Below, piece after piece: positions 8,491 to 16,952 of a stretch of DNA of 64,000 bases. Each line of letters begins with the position of its first letter. The first letter of the stretch is position 1. The translations under genes and the position numbers were made by a program. Source of the DNA: Sporosarcina trichiuri (GTDB lineage Bacteria > Bacillota > Bacilli > Bacillales_A > Planococcaceae); the NCBI RefSeq assembly GCF_030406775.1, contig NZ_CP129119.1, forward strand, positions 2,759,501 to 2,823,500, read 5' to 3'. Below the pieces are notes generated by a model that ran no database searches, was not told the origin of the DNA, and saw only the letters and a list, made by a program, of their open reading frames with translations.

Positions 8491-9006
8491 ATGGCTAAAA
8501 TTGCAACCGTACTGACAGACATGTTCGAGGACTCGGAGTATACAGAACCTGCAAAAGCGTTCAAGGACGCAGGTCATGATGTGATTACTATCGAAAAAGA
8601 AGCGGGCAAAGAAGTGAAGGGCATGAAAAAACAGACGCCCGTCAAAATCGACAAAGGAATTGACGACGTAAAACCGGATGAATTCGATGCGCTGTTCATC
8701 CCGGGCGGATTCTCACCGGATCAGCTGCGGGCGGATGACCGTTTCGTGAAGTTCGTCAAAGCATTCATGGATGCGGACAAGCCGGTGTTTGCGATCTGTC
8801 ACGGTCCGCAGCTACTGATTACGGCCAAAGCGCTGGAAGGACGGGATGCAACAGGCTACAAGTCGATCCAGGTCGATATGGAATATGCAAAAGCGAAGTT
8901 CCACGACAAAGAGGTCGTCGTCTGCCACAACCAGCTCGTCACGAGCCGTCAGCCGGACGATATTCCTGCATTCAACCGCGAAGCACTGAAACTGCTGGAA
9001 GCCTGA
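8491..9006 (+). CDS. DJ-1/PfpI family stress protein (GSP18/YfkM-like)
   Basis: A 171-residue cytoplasmic protein of the DJ-1/PfpI superfamily, matching general stress protein 18 of B. subtilis. The nucleophile elbow is FAICHGPQ (Cys at about residue 104) and an early glutamate in the MFEDSEY loop is typical. Family members act on glyoxal-type damage or as chaperone/protease-like enzymes; the exact reaction is disputed in the field. An AAGGAGTG ribosome site precedes the ATG. A SigB-like promoter lies just upstream and a terminator follows. Confidence 0.88.
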   Translation: MAKIATVLTDMFEDSEYTEPAKAFKDAGHDVITIEKEAGKEVKGMKKQTPVKIDKGIDDVKPDEFDALFIPGGFSPDQLRADDRFVKFVKAFMDADKPVFAICHGPQLLITAKALEGRDATGYKSIQVDMEYAKAKFHDKEVVVCHNQLVTSRQPDDIPAFNREALKLLEA

Positions 9007-9053
9007 TCGGTCAGCAGAAGAACTAGCAAGACTGCTTGGAGCGGTCGGACAGA

Positions 9054-9080
9054 GACCGCCTCCGGGTGGTCTTTCTTTCT
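9054..9080 (+). terminator. Intrinsic terminator after the DJ-1 gene
   Basis: GACCGCC-TCC-GGGTGGTC forms a short hairpin with one G-U pair, followed by a CTTTCTTTCT tract. Confidence 0.6.
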
Positions 9081-9132
9081 GTTCTGTCATTGTGTGATGC
9101 CTGATCTGGGCAGGAGCTGCCCGTCCCTCCGG

Positions 9133-9161
9133 TTGAAAAGAGATTCCTTGAGTGGTAGATT
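9133..9161 (+). promoter_or_regulatory. SigA-type promoter for the ykvI-like gene
   Basis: TTGAAA and TAGATT are separated by exactly 17 nt. Transcription would start near 9168, giving a leader of about 245 nt before the TTG start at 9414. Confidence 0.55.
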
Positions 9162-9210
9162 AAATGAAGTGTGTACATAAAGTAAATAGACTGAAAAGTC
9201 AGGAGGCGTC

Positions 9211-9387
9211 GTCTGCAGATGGCTAGCTGCTGGTCCGGTATGCGGCTGAGAGAATCTGCGCATGCGTGCTGCCGTACATATGTTTACCAGGTATCCGGCT
9301 TGTGCCGGTGCAGCATAAATTTACGGGTCTGTTTGGAGAACCACCAACAGAGATCGGATGGACAGCCAAAAGGCACTATCTGCAGAT
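9211..9387 (+). ncRNA. Candidate structured 5' leader (riboswitch-like) of the ykvI-like gene
   Basis: The leader is closed by a 12-bp helix: 9211-9222 (GTCTGCAGATGG) pairs with 9376-9387. Inside lie CTGGT (9230-9234) with ACCAG (9286-9290) enclosing GCGGC/GCCGT (9242-9246/9271-9275), the perfect hairpin CCGGC-TTGT-GCCGG (9295-9308), and TCTGTTTGG/CCAACAGA (9328-9336/9344-9351). This is a multi-branch junction of the kind seen in riboswitches. I do not recognise a known class, and there is no terminator, so control would be at translation: the closing helix ends 13 nt before the ribosome site. Confidence 0.5.
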
Positions 9388-9413
9388 CGTACGCTGAACA
9401 AGGGGGAAGATGC

Positions 9414-10472
9414 TTGAAAGTCTTGAAAATGGGAAGCGCATTCATCGGAATCATTGTAGGAGCAGGTTTTGCTTCCGGTAAGGAGATCGTCCAGTATTTC
9501 ACAAGCTTCGGTATGCTCGGCATCATCGGTGCCATCCTGTCGACCGTGCTGTTCGCCTATTTCGGGATGGTGCTGACACGGCTTGGCAGCCGGATGCAGA
9601 CGATATCGCACAAGGAAGCAGTCTACAGGATCAGCGGGAAATACTTGGGTCTCATCGTGGACGCGGTCATCGTCATCACGCTGTTCTCGGTCGGCGTCGT
9701 CATGATTGCAGGAGCGGGGTCCAACCTGAATCAGCAATTCGGCCTTCCGCCGTTTGCGGGAAGTCTGCTGATGGTCGTGCTCGTCTACTTGACGGTCCTG
9801 CTGAACGTGGACCGGGTGGTAGGGGTCATCGGAAGTGTGACGCCTTTTCTGATTCTTGCTGTAATCGTTGTATCAGTCTACTGTCTCACGACGATGACCG
9901 GATCATTCGAGAGCCTGAACGGTGTTGCGACATCGATCGATACACCATTGCCGAACTGGTGGATTTCCGCCATCAACTACGTATCATTCAACATTGCTGT
10001 CGGTGCAGCCATGTCACTCGTCATGGGCGGTGCGGAGAAGGATGAAAAAGCGGCCGCACTCGGAGGGCTCGTCGGCGGACTCGGGCTCGGCATCATGATT
10101 TTACTGAGCCATCTGGCCATCTTCTCCAAAATCGACATTGTCAAAGATGCCGACCTGCCGATGCTCGCCATCATCAATGACATCTCGCCGATCTTGGCGG
10201 TGCTTATGGCTGTCGTGCTGTACGGCATGATCTTCAATACGGCTGTCAGTATGTTCTATTCGTTCGGTGCCCGGTTCGTCCGGCGCGGCACTGCCGGTTT
10301 CCGCCGGTTTGTGCTAGTTATCCTGGTGGTCGGGTTCGGCCTCAGTTTCGTCGGTTTCTCCAAACTGCTCGATATTCTGTATCCGTTCATCGGCTACATC
10401 GGGCTGTTCCTCATGCTCACGCTACTGATCGCTTCGTTCCGTCTTCCGAAGAAGGCTGCACGCAGCAACTGA
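9414..10472 (+). CDS. YkvI-type membrane protein, possible APC-like transporter
   Basis: A 352-residue protein with about ten membrane segments, beginning LKVLKMGSAFIGIIVGAGFASGKEIVQYFTSFG. The GxxxGAGFASGKE unwound-helix motif resembles LeuT/APC-fold carriers. It matches the YkvI family, whose substrate is unknown. The TTG at 9414 is chosen because AGGGGGAAG lies 5 nt upstream. The frame is open further 5' to an ATG at 9219, but that stretch is Cys- and Arg-rich, lies inside the structured leader and does not look like protein. It ends at a terminator shared with hmp. Confidence 0.8.
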   Translation: MKVLKMGSAFIGIIVGAGFASGKEIVQYFTSFGMLGIIGAILSTVLFAYFGMVLTRLGSRMQTISHKEAVYRISGKYLGLIVDAVIVITLFSVGVVMIAGAGSNLNQQFGLPPFAGSLLMVVLVYLTVLLNVDRVVGVIGSVTPFLILAVIVVSVYCLTTMTGSFESLNGVATSIDTPLPNWWISAINYVSFNIAVGAAMSLVMGGAEKDEKAAALGGLVGGLGLGIMILLSHLAIFSKIDIVKDADLPMLAIINDISPILAVLMAVVLYGMIFNTAVSMFYSFGARFVRRGTAGFRRFVLVILVVGFGLSFVGFSKLLDILYPFIGYIGLFLMLTLLIASFRLPKKAARSN

Positions 10473-10480
10473 TTCCTTAC

Positions 10481-10522
10481 AAAAAAACCGCTGTCGTGTT
10501 TCTTGCGCGACAGCGGCTTTTT
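10481..10522. terminator. Bidirectional terminator between ykvI-like gene and hmp
   Basis: AAAAAAACCGCTGTCG pairs with CGACAGCGG followed by CTTTTT, around an 11-nt loop. A and T tracts on both sides serve the two convergent genes. Confidence 0.85.
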
Positions 10523-10528
10523 CAATTA

Positions 10529-11716
10529 TCAGGAATGTGCCAGTTCAAGCTGGACTTTCGGTCCGAAGAATTCGAAGTGGACTTTTTCTTCATCCAACCC
10601 CATTGCATACAACTCGCTGATGACTGCCTGCATGAACGGAGTCGGTCCGCAGACATAGACGTCACTGCCATCCAGGACATTCTTCTCCAGGAATTCACGG
10701 TTGATGAATCCGTCGCCTTCTTCGGAGTAGAGGGCTGCGTAGTTTGATGAAGACAGGGAGTCATTCATCTCGCGGACCACTTTGTCGAACGCCTGGTGGT
10801 TCCGTGTGCGTGCGGAATGCAGGAAGGCGACCGGACGTTCAGGTGCAGTGCTTGCGATGGTCTCGAACATCGCCATCATCGGCGTGATACCGACACCGCC
10901 GCTGATCAGTGTGACCGGTGTATCCATTTCCATGTCCAGATAGAAATCACCTGCAGGTGCGCTGAGTTCAACTGTATCGCCCACGTCCAAGTGATCATGG
11001 AGATAGACGGACGCTTTCCCGTTCGGATTGTTGTCCGCTTCCCGTTTGACGGAAATACGGAATGTTTCCCCATTCGGAGCCTGTGACAGGCTGTACTGGC
11101 GGATCAATGTATTTTTCTCACCGGGAATGTCGAGTTTGATGCTGATGAATTGGCCAGGCTTATACTGAGGGACTTTGCCGCCGTCCACTGGCTTGAAATA
11201 GAAGGAAGTGATGACTTCACTCTCTTTGATTTTGTCGGAAAGGACGAAGCCTTTGAAGAGCTTCCAGCCGCCTTCTTCCGCTTCCATCTGGTCATACATG
11301 CCTGCTTCCACGCCGATGAACGCATCCGCAATCACGCCGTACGCTTGCTCCCAGGCGTTGAGGATTTCAGGGGTTGCTGCGTCGCCGAGCACTTCTTTGA
11401 TGGCGCCGAGCAGGTATTTCCCGACAATCGGATACTGCTCGGGTACGATTCCGAGTGACACGTGTTTGTTGGCGATCTGGACGACCGCCGGAACGATCGC
11501 TTCCAGGTTGTCGATGTATTTCGCTGCTGCGAGCACAGTATTCGCAAGTGCTGTCTGCTGACGGCCCTGCTCCTGGTTCACGTGGTTGAAAATATTCAAA
11601 AGTTCAGGGTGGGCTTCGAACATGTTCTTGTAGAACACAGTTGTAATTGTTTTGCCATGCTGTTCGAGAACAGGTACAGTAGATTTAACGATATCGATTG
11701 TCTCTTGGGATAACAT
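10529..11716 (-). CDS. hmp: Flavohaemoglobin (nitric oxide dioxygenase)
   Basis: A 395-residue flavohaemoglobin that oxidises NO to nitrate using O2, haem, FAD and NAD(P)H. Residues about 1-138 form the globin ([21 protein letters not shown], proximal His in KHVSLGI). About 150-255 is the FAD domain with RQYSLSQAP, and the rest is the NAD domain with [11 protein letters not shown] and [10 protein letters not shown]. The ATG at 11716 is chosen over an upstream in-frame start because it matches the family N-terminus. It is divergent from nsrR, with an NsrR-like site between, so induction by NO is expected. Confidence 0.93.
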   Translation of the reverse strand: MLSQETIDIVKSTVPVLEQHGKTITTVFYKNMFEAHPELLNIFNHVNQEQGRQQTALANTVLAAAKYIDNLEAIVPAVVQIANKHVSLGIVPEQYPIVGKYLLGAIKEVLGDAATPEILNAWEQAYGVIADAFIGVEAGMYDQMEAEEGGWKLFKGFVLSDKIKESEVITSFYFKPVDGGKVPQYKPGQFISIKLDIPGEKNTLIRQYSLSQAPNGETFRISVKREADNNPNGKASVYLHDHLDVGDTVELSAPAGDFYLDMEMDTPVTLISGGVGITPMMAMFETIASTAPERPVAFLHSARTRNHQAFDKVVREMNDSLSSSNYAALYSEEGDGFINREFLEKNVLDGSDVYVCGPTPFMQAVISELYAMGLDEEKVHFEFFGPKVQLELAHS

Positions 11717-11772
11717 AATTGGACACGACCTCTCGTAGTTGGTGAATTCATCGTACCGCACATGGATTTTAA

Positions 11773-11795
11773 AAGCTATATAGAAAATACATCTT
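11773..11795. promoter_or_regulatory. Candidate NsrR operator
   Basis: Read on the hmp strand, the 23-mer begins AAGATGTATTT and matches the left half of the Bacillales NsrR palindrome AAGATGYATTT-T-AAATRCATCTT completely and the right half at 7 of 11 positions. It lies 57 nt upstream of the hmp start and 80 nt before nsrR, so it could control both. Confidence 0.55.
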
Positions 11796-11875
11796 TACGC
11801 AATGTTCAAAGGTTAGCCACATTTCATTCAAAAAATGGTCAACAATTCAATAACGAAAAAGGAACGGTGAACAGA

Positions 11876-12322
11876 ATGCGGTTAACGCTCTATACGGATT
11901 ATTCGCTCCGTGTGCTCATATACCTTGGTGCCAAGCCGGTGGGGGAACGGGCGACGGTCCAGGAGATCTCGGCGGCTTTTCATATATCGAAGAATCATCT
12001 GACGAAAGTGGTGCATGAACTCGGAAAAGCGGGATACATCGAGACGGTCCGCGGCAGAGGCGGCGGCATCCGGCTGAAACTGCCGCCGGAGCAGATCAAT
12101 GTCGGCATGGTCGTCCGGCAGACGGAGGACGACTTCCAGCTTGTGGAATGCTTCAACAGGGAATCGAATCAGTGTGTGCTCGCGCCTGCCTGCAGGCTGA
12201 AAGGGGTGCTGCAGGAAGCGCTCCATGCCTACTTACGGGTGCTGGACGATTACACAATCGCCGACTTTGTCGAAAATCGGCAGGAGATTGAACAGCTTCT
12301 GTTTCCGGGACCCCTGACATGA
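11876..12322 (+). CDS. nsrR: Rrf2-family nitrosative-stress repressor NsrR
   Basis: A 148-residue Rrf2 regulator starting MRLTLYTDYSLRVLIYLG. Helix-turn-helix residues lie at about 27-50. The three cysteines Cys92, Cys100 and Cys106 and Asp8 coincide in position with the 4Fe-4S ligands of B. subtilis NsrR. NO destroys the cluster and relieves repression of hmp, its divergent neighbour. The ATG at 11876 has AAAAAGGAACGG upstream; earlier in-frame codons lie in the operator region and are rejected. Confidence 0.9.
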   Translation: MRLTLYTDYSLRVLIYLGAKPVGERATVQEISAAFHISKNHLTKVVHELGKAGYIETVRGRGGGIRLKLPPEQINVGMVVRQTEDDFQLVECFNRESNQCVLAPACRLKGVLQEALHAYLRVLDDYTIADFVENRQEIEQLLFPGPLT

Positions 12323-12375
12323 TGGTAAGATGAAAAGGATTGCAAAACGCAAACGTACTTAGGAGGAATGGAACT

Positions 12376-13302
12376 ATGAACAAAGTGCTTGTATTCGGCC
12401 ATAAAAATCCCGATACGGATTCCATCGCTTCTGCGATCACATACGCCTATTTGAAACAGCAGATCGGCATGGACGCAGAGGCGGTAAGACTCGGTGCGGT
12501 CTCCGAGGAAACACAATACGCGCTGGATACCTTCAGCTTCAAAGCACCGCGTCTGACAGAGCGTGTCTCTGATGAAGCAGCACAGGTCATCCTCGTGGAT
12601 CATAACGAGAAACAGCAGAGTGCCGACGATATCGATGATGTCCAAGTCATTGAAGTGATCGACCACCACCGCGTCGCGAACTTCCAGACGAGCGATCCGC
12701 TCTATTACCGGGCGGAACCGGTCGGCTGCACGGCGACGATCCTGAACAAACTGTTCAAGGAGCACGGCGTTGAAATTCCGAAAAACATCGCGGGCCTGAT
12801 GCTGTCCGCCATCATTTCGGATTCCCTGCTGTTCAAATCACCGACCTTCACGGAGCAGGACAGGAAAGCGGCGGATGAGCTGGCGGAAAAAGCGGGTGTC
12901 CATGCAGAAGAGTACGGCATGAGCATGCTGAAGGCAGGCGCCGATCTCAGCAGCAAATCACTGGAAGAACTTATCACACTGGATGCGAAGACCTTCGAAG
13001 TCGGCGATGTAACGATGGAGATCGCACAGGTGAATGCAGTCGACCTGAATGATGTGCTGGGCCGCAAAGATGACCTCGTCTCCCTGCTGACAGATGTAGT
13101 ATCTGTGAAGAAACTCGATCTATTCCTGTTTGTCATCACGGATATCATTAACAGTGATTCCGTCGCAATTGCGGTCGGCGAGAAAGCATTCGCCGCCATG
13201 TCGGCATTCCATACAGTCCCTGCGAATGATATGGCGGTGCTGAAAGGGATCGTGTCACGCAAAAAACAGATTGTCCCTGTATTAACGGAAGCCTTTAAGT
13301 GA
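12376..13302 (+). CDS. ppaC: Manganese-dependent inorganic pyrophosphatase (family II)
   Basis: A 308-residue DHH-family enzyme that hydrolyses pyrophosphate to phosphate and so pulls biosynthetic reactions forward. Metal-ligand motifs are GHKNPDTDS (about residue 8), VDHNE (about 75) and IDHHR (about 97). The C-terminal DHHA2 domain ends with [10 protein letters not shown], the substrate-closing arginine-lysine motif. A consensus AGGAGG lies 9 nt before the ATG. It is a single-gene unit ending in a strong hairpin. Confidence 0.95.
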   Translation: MNKVLVFGHKNPDTDSIASAITYAYLKQQIGMDAEAVRLGAVSEETQYALDTFSFKAPRLTERVSDEAAQVILVDHNEKQQSADDIDDVQVIEVIDHHRVANFQTSDPLYYRAEPVGCTATILNKLFKEHGVEIPKNIAGLMLSAIISDSLLFKSPTFTEQDRKAADELAEKAGVHAEEYGMSMLKAGADLSSKSLEELITLDAKTFEVGDVTMEIAQVNAVDLNDVLGRKDDLVSLLTDVVSVKKLDLFLFVITDIINSDSVAIAVGEKAFAAMSAFHTVPANDMAVLKGIVSRKKQIVPVLTEAFK

Positions 13303-13313
13303 ACAATGGAAAG

Positions 13314-13357
13314 AAGCTGTCCGGTGAGCGGGTATCCCCTCACTGGGCAGCTTTTTT
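13314..13357 (+). terminator. Terminator after ppaC
   Basis: AAGCTGTCCGGTGAG pairs fully, with two G-U pairs, with CTCACTGGGCAGCTT, followed by a T run. It may also act for the convergent Rieske oxidoreductase gene. Confidence 0.8.
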
Positions 13358-13372
13358 GCTGGTTGCATGATG

Positions 13373-14752
13373 TTATTCGGACAGGTCGAGCGGGCGGACA
13401 GCGGGTCCTTCGAGCACAGTTCCGTCCTTCCGGAAACGCGACCCGTGGCATGGGCAGTCCCATGTTTCATCCGCCTTGTTCCACCGCGTTCTGCAGCCCA
13501 TATGCGTGCAGATTGGGGTATCCGTGCGCTGGACATGCCCCGTTGTGAATTCCTTTGCGACATAACCGGTTGTCTTCAGCGCCTGAAACAGCAGGGACCC
13601 GAACCCCGTCCGGTCAGGTGCGTATAAGCTGATTGCCGGATTTTTCGTACCTGTGATGACGTCCGTGATGATACGCGCAGCAGCCAATGAGTTCGACATG
13701 CCCCACTTCCGGAAGCCAGTGCAAATGTGGACATACGGCATGGAGTCGGAGATCGGCCCCGCGTACGGAATACAGTCCGGTGCGGTGGGATCCTGTGCAG
13801 ACCACTGGTGGGCGGGCCCGCCGAGGTTATATACGGTCTGCAGTTCCTGCGCCAGCCGGCTGTACCGCTCATCCGTATCTCCTGTGCTGCCGGCGACATG
13901 GCCCTCCCCGCCAAGCATGAAATGGGGACGCCCGTCGATGAATGCCGTCCGGATCGATCGTTTTTTCTGATCGGTTGAAAGATACTGGTTCTGCAGCGGC
14001 ATGTCTGCGGGTGCCGATACGACATAGGACCGCTTCACTTCGAGTTTCAGGACGTTCAATCCGCGGATGGCTTCGATCGGATAATGTGTACAGAGGATGA
14101 GTTCGTTGAATCGGACAACAGCGCCAGATGCAAGTTCCAGCGATTTGTCCTTCAGATCCATCGAGCGGACATCGCTCTTTTCATGGATGCCGGCACCTTC
14201 CTTCATGGCCAGCTCGCACAAGTGCTGGCCGAACCGTACTGGATGCAGCTGTGCCTGATCATGGATCGTCAGTGTGCCGAGGATATCGATCGGCAGCTCG
14301 CTGTTCAGTTTCCGGTCACCGTGAATTCCGATCTCCTGGTAGGCGGCTGTCTCGTTTTCGATCTGCTGGAGTCCGTCTGCCGTGCTGGCGTAGAGGACAG
14401 ACTGGCTCGTGCGCAGCTCATCGCCTGCCGCAATCGACTCGGCGAACCGGATCGCTTCGTCATTCGTCCTATAATAGAGACGGGCAGCATCCGCTCCGTG
14501 TTTTTTGATAAGTTCAGCGTAGATGATGTCGTGCTGGGTTGTCAGCTTTCCTGTATTGTTTCCGGAAGCTCCCTCCAGAATACGGTCCTTCTCGAGAAGT
14601 ACGACATGCTTGCCGGTTTTCGCAAGCAAGTAGGCTGCGGTCAGGCCGCTGAGCCCGCCGCCGATGATACATACATCACATGTCACATCTTCCTTCAGCG
14701 CAGGCAGTTCGGTGCGCGGATAGGCGGTTTCCAGCCAAAGTGAGTTCAACAA
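13373..14752 (-). CDS. FAD-dependent oxidoreductase with C-terminal Rieske domain (YhfW-like)
   Basis: About 459 residues. An N-terminal DAO-type FAD domain has VCIIGGGLSGLTAAYLLA and the ASGNNTGKLTTQHD loop. The last 60 residues are a Rieske 2Fe-2S domain with CTHMGC and CPCHGS. The arrangement matches B. subtilis YhfW; the substrate is unknown, an amine being common for the DAO fold. A TTG at 14752, with GGGAGGGG 6 nt upstream, is preferred over the longer TTG at 14779, where the Shine-Dalgarno would fall inside the coding region. Confidence 0.85.
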   Translation of the reverse strand: MLNSLWLETAYPRTELPALKEDVTCDVCIIGGGLSGLTAAYLLAKTGKHVVLLEKDRILEGASGNNTGKLTTQHDIIYAELIKKHGADAARLYYRTNDEAIRFAESIAAGDELRTSQSVLYASTADGLQQIENETAAYQEIGIHGDRKLNSELPIDILGTLTIHDQAQLHPVRFGQHLCELAMKEGAGIHEKSDVRSMDLKDKSLELASGAVVRFNELILCTHYPIEAIRGLNVLKLEVKRSYVVSAPADMPLQNQYLSTDQKKRSIRTAFIDGRPHFMLGGEGHVAGSTGDTDERYSRLAQELQTVYNLGGPAHQWSAQDPTAPDCIPYAGPISDSMPYVHICTGFRKWGMSNSLAAARIITDVITGTKNPAISLYAPDRTGFGSLLFQALKTTGYVAKEFTTGHVQRTDTPICTHMGCRTRWNKADETWDCPCHGSRFRKDGTVLEGPAVRPLDLSE

Positions 14753-14927
14753 ATGGGTCCCCTCCCAGTTAGTCGGCAAGCAGTACTGTCAGTATTCCCC
14801 GAATCGGGGGAATTTAACGGGGCTTCTGCATAGAATGGAGGAATGGGGATACTCGTACCTCTTGTCAAAAAACGAGATTCACAGCATACTGATAAAGTGT
14901 CTTGAACTTTTGAAAGGATTGGGTGCA

Positions 14928-15845
14928 ATGACGAAGCAGCAATGGGTGACAGACTTACAATCGGAAATTACAAAGGGGCAGCTTTTGCTGGATGAACCCC
15001 TGTCAGCTTATACAAAGACGCAGCTCGGCGGCCATGCCGATCTGCTGGTCATTCCGGAAACGGAAGAAGAAATGCAGTCGGCCGTCCGCTATGCACATGA
15101 AAATGATATCCCGATACTGCTGCTCGGGAACGGATCGAATATGGTCGTCCGGGACGGCGGTGTTCGCGGAATCGTGCTGCACCCCGTGAGATTGGATACG
15201 ATCACGATTGACGGAACGCATGTACACGCGGGGGCAGGTGCGCATATCATCGATGTCTCCCGTGCTGCAGCGGCAGCCGGGCTGACCGGTTTCGAATTTG
15301 CCTGCGGTATCCCGGGATCCGTCGGTGGCGCGATGGCCATGAACGCAGGAGCTTACGGCGGGGAGATCAACGACATCATCGTCCGCTCGACCCTCATGGA
15401 CCGGACCGGCCGCATCTTTGTACTGTCAAAAGAGGAGCTGCAGCTCGGCTACCGGAAAAGCATCATAGCGGATGAAGGCTATTTCGTTCTGTCATCCGAT
15501 TTCGAGCTGGAGCCCGGTGACCAGGAGGCGATCGACGCCAAGGTTGCGGATCTGACGTTTCAGCGTGAATCCAAACAGCCGCTTGAATATCCATCGGCCG
15601 GCAGTGTGTTCAAACGGCCGCCGGGCTATTTTGCGGGCAAACTGATCCAGGACAGCGGTCTCCAGGGCAAAGGCATCGGAGGCGCGGAAGTCTCCACTAA
15701 ACATGCAGGATTCATCATCAACAAGAACAATGCGACCGCCACGGACTATATCCGCACGATTGAAATGGTGCAGGCGGAAGTGAAAAAGCGGTTCGGTGTC
15801 GACTTGGAACGGGAAGTGAAAATCGTCGGTGAACCGGCTGAATGA
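14928..15845 (+). CDS. murB: UDP-N-acetylenolpyruvoylglucosamine reductase
   Basis: A 305-residue type II MurB, which reduces the enolpyruvyl group with NADPH and FAD to form UDP-N-acetylmuramate. The FAD-binding stretch has LGNGSNMVVRDGGVRG and CGIPGSVGGAMAMNAGAYG. The catalytic serine lies in PSAGSVFKRP and the usual C-terminal glutamate region follows. The ATG at 14928 is preceded by GAAAGGATTG; 31 upstream in-frame codons are non-conserved and rejected. It stands alone between divergent and convergent neighbours and ends at a long hairpin. Confidence 0.95.
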   Translation: MTKQQWVTDLQSEITKGQLLLDEPLSAYTKTQLGGHADLLVIPETEEEMQSAVRYAHENDIPILLLGNGSNMVVRDGGVRGIVLHPVRLDTITIDGTHVHAGAGAHIIDVSRAAAAAGLTGFEFACGIPGSVGGAMAMNAGAYGGEINDIIVRSTLMDRTGRIFVLSKEELQLGYRKSIIADEGYFVLSSDFELEPGDQEAIDAKVADLTFQRESKQPLEYPSAGSVFKRPPGYFAGKLIQDSGLQGKGIGGAEVSTKHAGFIINKNNATATDYIRTIEMVQAEVKKRFGVDLEREVKIVGEPAE

Positions 15846-15861
15846 ATGCACAGCTCTTTAC

Positions 15862-15910
15862 AAAAGGCCTGCCCGGAAAGTCGGATGACTTTCCGGGCAG
15901 GCCTTTTCTG
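15862..15910. terminator. Very strong bidirectional terminator
   Basis: A perfect 21-bp stem with a GGAT loop runs from AAAAGGCCTGCCCGG to its complement at 15887-15907. It lies between murB and the convergent Usp-like gene. Confidence 0.9.
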
Positions 15911-15917
15911 TGCTTTC

Positions 15918-16592
15918 TCAAGCGTCGAGTTTACAGCTCACTTCCGACGGCCTTTCCACGCGGTCATCCGTAATCCGGACCTGGCACATCTTGCCGTCGT
16001 GCATGAATTTGAAGATCCCATTATTGAAATCGGTTCCCGTCTCCTTGAAGAAGATCCCCTCGAACCGTGCGTTCTTTGTATAGTTGAACGTCACGCGGTA
16101 TCCTTCGCCGTCATCCGTCAAATAAGCCCGAAGACCTTTTTCGAACATCCCTTCCACGTCATGCTTGATGGAGCGGGCGACAGAGACGACGTGGAAATCG
16201 ACGAACGTGATCTCGCGGAGAAGCACGTTCATGAACGACCCTTTCGTGATCTCCTCCCAGCGGCTCTGGGCGGTCTGGCCGATGATGATCTGGGTGATAT
16301 TGCGGTCATGTGCGACTTGTTTGATGACTTTGGCGGTCGGCCGGCTTTCGTTATCCCGGATGATGAATTCATCGGCATCGAGTTCTTCCGCCAGCTCACG
16401 CCATCGGTCGACGTACGCTGATTTTTCAGCATCCATCTCATCCAGCGGAAGTGGGTCGACGGTCAGGATATAAAGCGGGCAGTCCAGAGCGCTTGCCATC
16501 TGAGAGCCCCGCCGGATGAGACGTTCACCGTTCGGTCCGTAATACACGCAGACAAGAATGCTCTCGTCCATGCGTCCTTTCACTTTTCCCAT
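15918..16592 (-). CDS. Stand-alone KdpD/Usp-domain protein with extra C-terminal domain
   Basis: A 224-residue protein. Residues about 10-140 resemble the universal-stress (Usp) domain of KdpD sensor kinases: ILVCVYYGPNGERLIRRG, a central AxKVIKQVAHDRN helix and IIIGQTAQSRWEE, a nucleotide-loop-like motif. The C-terminal 80 residues (beginning after VVSVAR) are of no type I recognise. There is no kinase domain. It may sense K+ or nucleotide status, but that is inference. The start at 16592 follows GGAGGGAACGACACG; upstream in-frame codons are not convincing. Confidence 0.65.
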   Translation of the reverse strand: MGKVKGRMDESILVCVYYGPNGERLIRRGSQMASALDCPLYILTVDPLPLDEMDAEKSAYVDRWRELAEELDADEFIIRDNESRPTAKVIKQVAHDRNITQIIIGQTAQSRWEEITKGSFMNVLLREITFVDFHVVSVARSIKHDVEGMFEKGLRAYLTDDGEGYRVTFNYTKNARFEGIFFKETGTDFNNGIFKFMHDGKMCQVRITDDRVERPSEVSCKLDA

Positions 16593-16654
16593 CGTGTCGT
16601 TCCCTCCATGAATCGTATTGCTGTCCCAGTTGTCAGCGTACGCAGCCCATTCGA

Positions 16655-16683
16655 GTGCCAAGGCAGGCGCAGTCGTGTATAAT
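16655..16683 (+). promoter_or_regulatory. Likely promoter of the mrp operon
   Basis: A perfect TATAAT at 16678-16683 has GTGCCA (4 of 6 to TTGACA) 17 nt upstream. It overlaps the 5' side of the divergent Usp-like gene and would start a leader of about 260 nt. Confidence 0.5.
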
Positions 16684-16689
16684 TTGAAA

Positions 16690-16952
16690 TGAAACGAAAA
16701 AACACAGCGAGCAGCATGCAGACGATGCCCGAACCGCGGATCCGGTTCCGGGGTGCTGCGTTATGCTCATGTCGGACTCATTATCGCCGGCTTTCCCGGC
16801 CGCGTCAACCCGTCCCGGCAATTTCTCCGCAGATTTGCGAATCTCCGCTGTTCATTGTGCTCTGTTCCTGCATGTTTTCACCTGTGAATTGAATTGCCGC
16901 ATTTCCCTGCAGGCCTGTTTGTGTTCTGTTTCACGATTGGGGGTACGACGTA
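16690..16952 (+). other. Long mrp leader with several hairpins
   Basis: No convincing gene lies in this stretch. It holds a two-part hairpin (GCAGCA 16711-16716 with TGCTGC 16754-16759, enclosing 16728-16736 with 16743-16752), a perfect GCCGG-CTTTC-CCGGC hairpin (16786-16800) and a perfect AGATT-TGCG-AATCT hairpin (16831-16844). It may be a cis-acting regulatory leader for the antiporter operon; no known riboswitch class was recognised. Confidence 0.4.

Noticed and set aside
9241..9260. TPP-riboswitch-like CTGAGAGA in the ykvI leader
   Set aside because: The second conserved TPP half (the ACCTGA/GGATAA region) is missing, so the match is chance.
9219..9413. N-terminal extension of the YkvI-like protein from the ATG at 9219
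   Set aside because: The 65 residues are Cys/Arg-rich and unlike the family; they lie in a stretch with strong RNA pairing, and a better ribosome site precedes the TTG at 9414.
16689..16892. 67-codon frame in the mrp leader
   Set aside because: No ribosome site, unnatural composition, and it overlaps the clear hairpins.
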